Notes under the pieces: model-generated
The model's input: only the letters and a program-made list of their open reading frames with translations
Told to the model about the DNA's origin: nothing
The model's database searches: none
Source: Chelatococcus sp. HY11
Lineage (GTDB): Bacteria; Pseudomonadota; Alphaproteobacteria; Rhizobiales; Beijerinckiaceae
NCBI RefSeq assembly: GCF_018398335.1
Contig: NZ_JAHBRX010000001.1
Coordinates: forward strand, 372,001-436,000
DNA: 64,000 bases
Reading direction: 5' to 3'
Shown here: one piece after another, positions 57,884 to 64,000 of the stretch
How the letters are laid out: each line of letters opens with the position of its first letter
Position numbering within the stretch: position 1 is the first letter of the stretch
Position numbers and translations under genes: made by a program

Positions 57884-59251
57884 TCAGTTCCAGGTATAGG
57901 TGGCGCTGGCGCCGACCGTCGCCTCTGCCTTCCAATTGGTCGGGGAGAACGCGCCCGCCGCCGAGAAGCGCCAGTTGCCGCTTTCCGAGGTGTAGCCTGC
58001 GCCAACCGAGATCGCGGCCTGGCGGCGATGACTTGTGATGGCCGAGCCCGTCGAGAACTTGCCCGGCCTGTCGTCGTAGCGGATCATGCCGATCGCTGCC
58101 GCTGAGGCAATGCCGGCATTCGCGAGCTTTTCCTTTTTGGTCATCTCGCTTCGCAACGTTGCGAAACCCGTATTCATATCGGTGGTTATCCGGTCCATCC
58201 GACCCTGGAGACCCGCGATATCGGCTGTGTTCTGACCGACCTGCTGTGACAGGCCAGGGTCGCCGCCGCTACCACCGCCACTGCTGCCACCGCCGGTATT
58301 GGTCAGATTGTTGATCTGCACCTGCAGGTTGCTGATGCCGGCGTAGAGTTGCGAGCCGTTGATCGCGTCGGTTGACGTTGCTGTCACGAGGCCCGCCGCC
58401 ACGTTCTGGATGCGCCGCTCGGCGCCGGCGCTGCCGACGCTGACGACGCCAACCGCCGCGCCGGCGGCATAGCCGTAGGTTTGTCCGGCGATGGTGGCGG
58501 AGGCGTAGGTTGTCGTGCCCGCGCTTGTCGCGGTTTGCGTCCCATTCGTAATTGACGCCGCGCCAAGCGCGACGGAGTTGTCGATACTCGCATTGGCATC
58601 TGTACCAAGGGCCAAGGCCCCGGCTCCGCTCGCTTCGCTGAACGTGCCAACGGCGTTGGCGCGAAAGCCTGTGGCTTTCGCCATGAAACCGACGGAGGTT
58701 GCCGCCTCTCCGGCTGCGCTGCTGTTAGCCCCGACCGCGGTTGCGGCAAGCCCGGTAGCTTCGGTCAAAGCGCCTAACGCTGTCGCCGACGCAGCAAATG
58801 CTTTCGACTTATAGCCGAAGGCCGCTGTCTCCGCGCCATCGGCTGTACTATTGGCGCCAAAGGCACTTGCTTTGGCTCCATTGACCGTTACTGAATAACC
58901 CAAGGCTGATGAAAGCTCACTTGTGGCCACCGTGCCAGCGCCAGCAGCGATTGAGAACTTGCCAATCGCGCCTTTGCCGTCTGAATTTGTCTGCGGCGTT
59001 CCACCATCATTAGCGCTGTAGTAGGGCGTCGCCCCCGACTGCGCGTGAGCCGGGTTCAGCGCGCTGACTATGCCGATGACGGCTACCGGAATTCCTATCC
59101 CGAGAAATCCCAGCGTGGTCTGGCTATTCGTGCGCTGGTTTGCGATGTGATATTCGTCGCTGTGCCGCTGTGCAGGGCCAGCTAAAGCGCCGGCGCTCGA
59201 TGTGTGAGCGGTAATTCCCCTGAGATGGCAATTAATATCAATTACTCTCAT
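57884..59251 (-). CDS. YadA-type trimeric autotransporter adhesin, short form
   Basis: A 455-residue surface protein. A long leader (to about residue 71, ending NPAHAQS) is followed by a passenger with eight or so 14-residue YadA-head repeats (ASAFGANSTADGAE, TAAFGYKSKAFAAS, ATAVGANSSAAGEA and so on). Then come a neck (NVAAGLVTATSTDAINGSQL), a very short coiled-coil stalk (GLQGRMDRITTDMNTGFATL) broken by a Gly/Ser linker, and the C-terminal YadA anchor ending ATYTWN. The anchor forms a 12-strand trimeric barrel in the outer membrane. It is small for the family. It is read away from a response regulator gene on the same strand and is convergent with alaS. Confidence 0.9.
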   Translation of the reverse strand: MRVIDINCHLRGITAHTSSAGALAGPAQRHSDEYHIANQRTNSQTTLGFLGIGIPVAVIGIVSALNPAHAQSGATPYYSANDGGTPQTNSDGKGAIGKFSIAAGAGTVATSELSSALGYSVTVNGAKASAFGANSTADGAETAAFGYKSKAFAASATALGALTEATGLAATAVGANSSAAGEAATSVGFMAKATGFRANAVGTFSEASGAGALALGTDANASIDNSVALGAASITNGTQTATSAGTTTYASATIAGQTYGYAAGAAVGVVSVGSAGAERRIQNVAAGLVTATSTDAINGSQLYAGISNLQVQINNLTNTGGGSSGGGSGGDPGLSQQVGQNTADIAGLQGRMDRITTDMNTGFATLRSEMTKKEKLANAGIASAAAIGMIRYDDRPGKFSTGSAITSHRRQAAISVGAGYTSESGNWRFSAAGAFSPTNWKAEATVGASATYTWN

Positions 59252-59580
59252 GCGCCGCTACTCCAAGAATAAAAAACGCTTAAGTGTGAATATTTTAAGT
59301 GCATCGCTATTGTTTTTATGAATATTTTATGAATAAGAAGATTATATACCTTGGTGGTTAATAACTGGTGGTGGCGCGCGGATTTTATCTCTGCTGAGCA
59401 ACTTCCGAGTGAGCGCTGCCCGCAGTGCTGCGGCTTTTCCATGCTACAAACATGGGATCACGCAGATCGGTTTGATGACGGTCAAAGTCCGTCCAGTGGT
59501 GGGGTGCGAGAATTTCTGGCGGCTGCTTTTTCCGAAACAGGAATGGGTCGCAGAGCAGATCCTACGGGTAGACGCTTGGC
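59252..59580. other. Upstream region of the autotransporter gene, AT-rich
   Basis: About 330 bp. The first 110 bp next to the adhesin start are strongly AT-rich (59220-59370) against the genome background, with several TTAA and AATATT elements, and probably hold its promoter. No full TTAA-N7-TTAA site was found; a partial one (TTAA-TATCAAT-TACT) lies across the start at 59233. Confidence 0.5.
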
Positions 59581-59982
59581 CTATGAGCTGGCGATCTCGA
59601 CCAGCATGCGTTCGAGATCGCGGGTCCGGAATGGCTTTTCGAGAAAGCGATATTGCCGGTCTTCGAGGATGGCGTCCAAACGTCCAGCATCAGTGCCACT
59701 CACGAAGATGACGCTAAGACCGGGCAGGTGCCGTCGGCATTCTTCAGCGAGTGTCGTGCCGCTGATATCCGGCAGGCCAATGTCAGTGATCAAGACGTCG
59801 ATAGGCGCGCCGGTTTCAACATAGGCGATCGCAGATTGCGCGTCGGCCGCCTCCTCGACGATATGGCCGAGGTCGCTGAGCATGTCGCTCGTCGTGAGGC
59901 GAACCACAGGCTGATCCTCCACGAGGAGGATGCGGAGGGCTTCTGCGTCGTGCTGGGGCGCATCCTTGCCCGTCTGAAGCAT
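59581..59982 (-). CDS. Single-domain response regulator
   Basis: A 133-residue receiver-only protein without an output domain. The acidic pocket is in ILLVEDQPVVR, the phosphorylated Asp in LITDIGLPDISG, the Thr/Ser switch in IFVSGTDAG and the Lys in RFLEKPFRTRDL. GGGAGGA lies before the ATG at 59982. It probably works as a phosphate sink or allosteric partner of a kinase located elsewhere. It is upstream of the autotransporter on the same strand but separated by about 330 bp. Confidence 0.9.
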   Translation of the reverse strand: MLQTGKDAPQHDAEALRILLVEDQPVVRLTTSDMLSDLGHIVEEAADAQSAIAYVETGAPIDVLITDIGLPDISGTTLAEECRRHLPGLSVIFVSGTDAGRLDAILEDRQYRFLEKPFRTRDLERMLVEIASS

Positions 59983-60406
59983 AGAGCGTCGTCCTCCCTT
60001 GAGCTTCTTTCCCGCCACGTGAAGTGCCCGGGGGGGGGGATGTCCCTCTTGCGGCCTGCCTTCTGGGTAAAGGCGCTTCAGGCTTCCACCGGAACGACAG
60101 AATTCAAAAAGTTACCGCGGCTCAAATCGATCATATAAAACTTGGCGTTATCCAGGACGTCTATGCCCTTTACCCAGGTGCTCCTCGTCGCCCGGCCGGA
60201 TGCTCCGCTCCGGATTGCGCCGGCCGCAAGCTCGATGCCGAGCAGGATCACCGCTTTGCGTTTCCGCTGCTCCAGGCGCGCTTGAATTCATCCTCCGATT
60301 GATCGCGACGCCACATTATACAGCCATATTACCGCTACGCCTATGTTTCGCGTGTCGCGGCAGACGTAGCAAGCGTGGCCTCCTGGGCTCCCGGCGTTGT
60401 CGCGGC
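59983..60406. other. Non-coding spacer with a run of ten G
   Basis: About 420 bp between the response regulator and the icd terminator. Its one striking element is G10 at 60030-60039. No credible gene was seen. Confidence 0.5.
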
Positions 60407-60440
60407 AAAAGAGAAGCCGCCGGGCATGGACCCGGCGGCT
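60407..60440 (-). terminator. Terminator of icd
   Basis: Read on the minus strand, a 10-bp perfect stem (AGCCGCCGGG with CCCGGCGGCT, 6-nt loop) is followed by the T-rich stretch TCTCTTTT. It lies 40 bp after the icd stop. Confidence 0.82.
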
Positions 60441-60479
60441 CCTGTCATTCGATGAGCCTGTCGCGATGGAAGGGCTGGC

Positions 60480-61694
60480 TCAGGCCTTCATGGCCTTCTG
60501 CAGGTTCTCGTCGATCTTGTCGAGGAAGCCGGTGGTGGAGAGCCACTTCTGGTCGGCGCCGACGAGGAGGGCGAGATCCTTGGTCATGTGGCCCGCCTCG
60601 ACCGTGTCGACGCAGACCTTCTCAAGCGTTTCCGCGAAGCGCTTGAGATCGGCATTGTCGTCGAGCTTGGCGCGATGGAGCAGGCCGCGGGTCCAGGCGA
60701 AGATCGAGGCCATGGAGTTCGTCGAGGTCTCCTTGCCCTTCTGATGCTCGCGGTAATGGCGGGTCACGGTGCCGTGGGCGGCTTCGGCCTCCACGGTCTG
60801 GCCATCCGGCGTCATCAGGACTGATGTCATCAGGCCGAGCGAACCGAAGCCCTGGGCGGCGGTGTCGGACTGCACATCGCCGTCATAGTTCTTGCAGGCC
60901 CAGACATAGCCGCCGGACCACTTGAGGCAGGAGGCCACCATGTCGTCGATGAGGCGGTGTTCGTAGGTGAGGCCGAGCGTGTCGAACTGCGCCTTGAACT
61001 CGGTGTCGAACACCTCCTGGAAGAGGTCCTTGAAGCGGCCGTCATAGGCCTTCAGGATGGTGTTCTTGGTGGACAGATAGACCGGGTACTTGCGCGCCAG
61101 GCCGTAGTTGAACGATGCGCGGGCGAAATCGCGGATCGACTCGTCGAGATTGTACATCGACATGGCGACGCCGGCGCCGGGGAACTTGAAGACTTCCTTC
61201 TCGATGACCGTGCCGTCCTCGCCCTCGAACTTGATGGTCAGGCGGCCCTTGCCGGGCACCTTGAAGTCCGTGGCGCGGTACTGGTCGCCGTAGGCGTGGC
61301 GGCCGATGACGAAGGGCTGCGTCCAGCCGGGGACCAGGCGAGGCACGTTCTTGCAGATGATCGGCTCACGGAAGATGACGCCGCCAAGGATATTGCGGAT
61401 GGTGCCGTTCGGCGACTTCCACATGTCCTTGAGGTTGAACTCCTTCACGCGGGCTTCATCAGGCGTGATCGTGGCGCATTTCACGCCGACGCCGTAGCGC
61501 TTGATGGCCTCAGCCGCATCCACCGTGACCTGATCGTTGGTGGCATCGCGATGCTCGACACCGAGGTCGTAGTATTTCAGATCAATGTCGAGATAGGGGT
61601 GGATCAGCTTGTCCTTGATAAGCTGCCAGATGATCCGGGTCATCTCGTCGCCGTCGAGCTCGACGACCGGGTTCGCCACCTTGATCTTAGCCAT
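60480..61694 (-). CDS. icd: NADP-dependent isocitrate dehydrogenase
   Basis: TCA-cycle enzyme that oxidatively decarboxylates isocitrate to 2-oxoglutarate, 404 residues, of the homodimeric eukaryote-like type used by alphaproteobacteria. It starts [20 protein letters not shown]. Substrate and NADP segments include [19 protein letters not shown] and [27 protein letters not shown] precedes the ATG. It is transcribed alone toward its terminator at 60407. Confidence 0.97.
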   Translation of the reverse strand: MAKIKVANPVVELDGDEMTRIIWQLIKDKLIHPYLDIDLKYYDLGVEHRDATNDQVTVDAAEAIKRYGVGVKCATITPDEARVKEFNLKDMWKSPNGTIRNILGGVIFREPIICKNVPRLVPGWTQPFVIGRHAYGDQYRATDFKVPGKGRLTIKFEGEDGTVIEKEVFKFPGAGVAMSMYNLDESIRDFARASFNYGLARKYPVYLSTKNTILKAYDGRFKDLFQEVFDTEFKAQFDTLGLTYEHRLIDDMVASCLKWSGGYVWACKNYDGDVQSDTAAQGFGSLGLMTSVLMTPDGQTVEAEAAHGTVTRHYREHQKGKETSTNSMASIFAWTRGLLHRAKLDDNADLKRFAETLEKVCVDTVEAGHMTKDLALLVGADQKWLSTTGFLDKIDENLQKAMKA

Positions 61695-62164
61695 TGATTG
61701 TCCCCTGCACGCTGGGAAAAGGAAAATGGGTCTCGGTGCACGCGGGCGTACGCCGATGTCCCGCTGCTTCTACAGCGCGATTTGCGATGAGGGAAGCAGC
61801 GATGGGCCACTGGCAGCATTGTGACACCATCATCGCTGCTTTCCGCGCAGGGCCGCACGACCCGGGGCGGCCTGAGGCTCACAGCCGGTGCCGTTGGGGT
61901 GGGAGCCGCGTGGAGCGGACGCTTATATTCCCGGCGCGGGAAAGCGGAAAGCTCGCGCATGTCTGTCATTCGCAATCCATAACCAAGTGGATATGAAATG
62001 ACGTAGGACCAGGCAGTTATGGGTCGTCAAGCGAGCGCGTGGGGCGGGTGGAAACACGCGGTGGCGGGGACTTTGCACGTTAGATATCGATCGCGGCATC
62101 CTTACCGGGCTGCGGCGGAGGAAGGTTGGTCCAAAGGCTGTAAAACCGCGCGGCTCAAGGCGAA
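61695..62164. other. Non-coding spacer upstream of icd
   Basis: About 470 bp that include the icd promoter region. Short open frames on both strands have no ribosome site or recognisable family and were not called. No hairpin with a T run was seen after the TadG-like stop. Confidence 0.45.
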
Positions 62165-63400
62165 TCAATCGACCAGATAAGCGCTGTGCTGGCCGGAGGC
62201 CCCGGTCATGACCTTTCTGCCGCCATCCAGCTTCCAGGTGCCTTGATTCAGGGTCAGCGTGTTCGCGACGAGTGCAGTTGCATCGGTCGTTCCCGTCATC
62301 GCATTCACCGTGATGTCGCGGCTCGGCAGGTATATGAGTCCGCGGAAAGCCTGCCCGAGCCCGGCATTGATAACGAAACTCGATCGCGGCAGGCCCGGGG
62401 GCTCCGATATGAGAATGTCGGAGAAGAGGCCTGAGGTTGGCGCCGTGAGCTCGAGCCGCACTGCATTGTTTGCCTGCATCGTCGAGGTACTGTCAGGAAA
62501 ATAGAGGGAGACGCCCTCGCCACGTAGAACCGTGCCGGCGTTCAGCATCATGCGACCGCGAATGACATAGACGCCGGGCAAGAGGTCGATGGTCGGACCT
62601 CCGTGGAAAATCAGGTCGCCGCAGTATGTGCCGGGGCTGAGCGTGACGGACGCGGCCGTGTAAGGCGGGGGATAGGAGACGGTGCACGTGAGAGAAGGGG
62701 TGGGTAGGGTGCCACGGAAGGGATCGTCGATCGCCTCACAGCCGGTCTCGGGTCGCTTCGCGCTGCCATTCACCAGTACGTCGTGCCCGCGAACGCAGAC
62801 GCGCTGAACGTCAAGCGTCGTGAGCGCATTGATGGTGGCAGCTGGAAACCCTGTGGCGCGCACGTGAATTTCGCACTCGCTCGCGATCACTTCAGCGCCG
62901 CTGTTGACGAGCAGACCGGGCGCCCCACTTTGATCCAGTGTCAGGATACAGACGCGGTTCTGGGTTCGCTTGAGAGACGCCGTCGCGAGCGTGCTCACCG
63001 GCAGGCTGTCGACGCCGATGAGGGCGGACACAGTAGTGGCGACATCAGTGGAAACCTGGCCCGTCAGGCTTCCATCCGGATTTTCGCGAAAGTTCAGATT
63101 GAGGGCGAGCGAGGGCTCCAGGAAATTGAGACCGAACACGGCCTGCGCCCGGGCGATCTGCTGGCCGGCCTCCTGGTTGACGCCGGCCAGCACGGCGGCG
63201 TCCAGCGCGGTCTGCAGGCGCGTTTGCATGGATTGCGCCTTGGCAAAGTCGATCGCGGCGCCGATCGCGCCGAGCATCGGTATGCTCAAGAGGGCAAAGA
63301 GGACCGCGACATTGCCCGCGCGATTGTGGGCCAGCGCGTGCAACGCATGACGCAGCGCGGGGCGTCGGCCGGTCCCGTCAAGACAATCCCGCAGCGCCAT
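62165..63400 (-). CDS. TadE/TadG-like pilus-assembly-type membrane protein
   Basis: A 411-residue protein with a TadG-type N terminus: a basic segment, then NRAGNVAVLFALLSIPMLGA as the TM helix with the conserved following Asp (AIDFAKAQSMQTRLQTALDAA). The rest is periplasmic, with several Cys (CILTLDQSG, CEIHVRATG, CVRGHDVLVNG) and a C-terminal part of short beta-type repeats (ALSPGTYCGDLIFHGG-like turns) reminiscent of a beta-helix. No other tad/flp pilus gene is near. The ATG at 63400 was preferred to 63454. Confidence 0.8.
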   Translation of the reverse strand: MALRDCLDGTGRRPALRHALHALAHNRAGNVAVLFALLSIPMLGAIGAAIDFAKAQSMQTRLQTALDAAVLAGVNQEAGQQIARAQAVFGLNFLEPSLALNLNFRENPDGSLTGQVSTDVATTVSALIGVDSLPVSTLATASLKRTQNRVCILTLDQSGAPGLLVNSGAEVIASECEIHVRATGFPAATINALTTLDVQRVCVRGHDVLVNGSAKRPETGCEAIDDPFRGTLPTPSLTCTVSYPPPYTAASVTLSPGTYCGDLIFHGGPTIDLLPGVYVIRGRMMLNAGTVLRGEGVSLYFPDSTSTMQANNAVRLELTAPTSGLFSDILISEPPGLPRSSFVINAGLGQAFRGLIYLPSRDITVNAMTGTTDATALVANTLTLNQGTWKLDGGRKVMTGASGQHSAYLVD

Positions 63401-63745
63401 GGAAGATAACTCTCTAAAATTGTATAAATCAAAATACACACCTACAGGATGCATGGTGTTCTTTGCGAATTGGTGAAGAGAGAGGACAAATAAGGGTCCC
63501 GAAATGGAGCAAGCAGGGGCAGGGCTTGCTGGCGCCGTGTCGTGGTCGCGGCCGATCTGTCGAAAAGTGCCGCGCCATCGGTTTCCTCGAAAGGCCGACT
63601 TGCTCTATATCCCTCCGTATCGAAGCCGTCCGATGCAAGCGGCTTGAAATCTGTGCCCAGGGATTTGGCACGTCGGGCTCGGCTCCCTTTGCCTGACACC
63701 CTCGGCCTGACCCCTGGCGAGGCATTGGCACCCCCGGAGAGAGAA
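63401..63745. other. Divergent spacer between the TadG-like gene and trmJ
   Basis: About 345 bp. The left end next to the TadG-like start is AT-rich (63409-63440). No gene or known motif was seen. Confidence 0.4.
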
Positions 63746-64000
63746 TGGCAGGCACGGATCGCTCGAAGGCAATGATCAGCGGGGGACCCGCGATTATTCT
63801 CGTCGCGCCGCAGCTCGGCGAGAACATCGGCATGGCGGCCCGCGCGATGGCGAATTTCGGTCTCTCCGATCTCCGGCTTGTCGCGCCGCGTGACGCCTTT
63901 CCGAACGCGCAGGCGGAGGCGGCGGCGGCCGGCGCCGTCCACGTCATCAACGCCGCCCGGGTCTATCCCGACGTCGAGGCCGCTATCGCCGACCTTCATT
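63746..64000 (+). CDS. trmJ: tRNA (cytidine/uridine-2'-O-)-methyltransferase TrmJ, N-terminal part
   Basis: SpoU-family (SPOUT) 2'-O-methyltransferase; 85 codons are visible before the window ends. The family N terminus is clear: AIILVAPQLGENIGMAARAM, then NFGLSDLRLVAPRDAFPN. The GENIGMAAR motif is the conserved Asn/Glu/Arg block at the catalytic end. GGAGAGA lies before the ATG at 63746. TrmJ modifies position 32 of tRNAs; the specificity of this copy cannot be judged from the fragment. Confidence 0.88.

Noticed and set aside
61694-61996. A 100-codon plus-strand frame upstream of icd
   Set aside because: It starts inside the icd promoter region, has no convincing ribosome site and its translation looks random.

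Overview
The window is 64 kb of GC-rich chromosomal DNA from an alphaproteobacterium, most probably of the order Hyphomicrobiales (Rhizobiales). The placement rests on the cell-cycle kinase CckA, a giant two-TM coiled-coil protein that looks like the Agrobacterium growth pole ring (GPR) protein, a DksA with the zinc-finger cysteines lost, GAAC-N7-GAAC LexA boxes ahead of recA, TTAA-N7-TTAA CtrA-type sites, and intergenic palindromes of the type scattered through Rhizobiales genomes. Genus cannot be fixed from the sequence alone. No rRNA, tRNA, insertion sequence, prophage or CRISPR array was seen, so this reads as core chromosome with a few accessory genes.

Layout. 1-4.7 kb: oligopeptide ABC importer on the minus strand (OppA, OppB, OppC, then a fused double ATPase cut by the window edge). 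4.9-9.9 kb: small rhodanese, then an RND efflux adaptor and pump. 10-13.9 kb: a xanthine-dehydrogenase-type molybdopterin subunit without its FeS and FAD partners, followed by a cytochrome c' and a di-haem cytochrome c. 13.9-17.5 kb: XRE-cupin regulator, thiD, thiE and a DMT permease, all minus. 17.7-21.7 kb: LpxH-like phosphoesterase coupled to a GT4 glycosyltransferase, a conserved protein of unknown function and a dipeptide epimerase. 21.9-25.6 kb: a four-gene Mla/Mce lipid-transport operon. 26.1-33.1 kb: the 2337-residue GPR-like protein with an uninterrupted array of about 39 22-residue repeats. 33.4-38.8 kb: Hpt protein, 2Fe-2S ferredoxin, universal stress protein, Spy/CpxP-like chaperone, MsrQ, a small lipoprotein and a PLP-dependent trans-sulfuration-type enzyme. 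39-43 kb: SixA-like phosphatase, YcjX GTPase, YcjF-like membrane protein, SMP-30 family lactonase. 43.3-46.9 kb: an MBOAT acyltransferase with two tandem SGNH-like paralogues. 47-57.6 kb: dksA, a FliO-like protein, cckA, gpsA, recA, alaS. 57.9-64 kb: a small YadA-type trimeric autotransporter, a single-domain response regulator, icd, a TadG-like orphan and the start of trmJ.

Functional themes. Much of the window serves the envelope and its growth: lipid trafficking (Mla), lipid or glycolipid synthesis (LpxH-like plus GT4), polysaccharide O-acylation (MBOAT plus SGNH), efflux (RND), polar growth (GPR-like) and surface adhesion (YadA-like). The cell-cycle link is direct: cckA lies in this window, and a canonical CtrA-type site sits between it and the divergent FliO-like gene. 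Most boundaries between convergent genes carry clear hairpin terminators. Several short spacers contain exact or near-exact 15-19 bp tandem duplications, an unusual local pattern.
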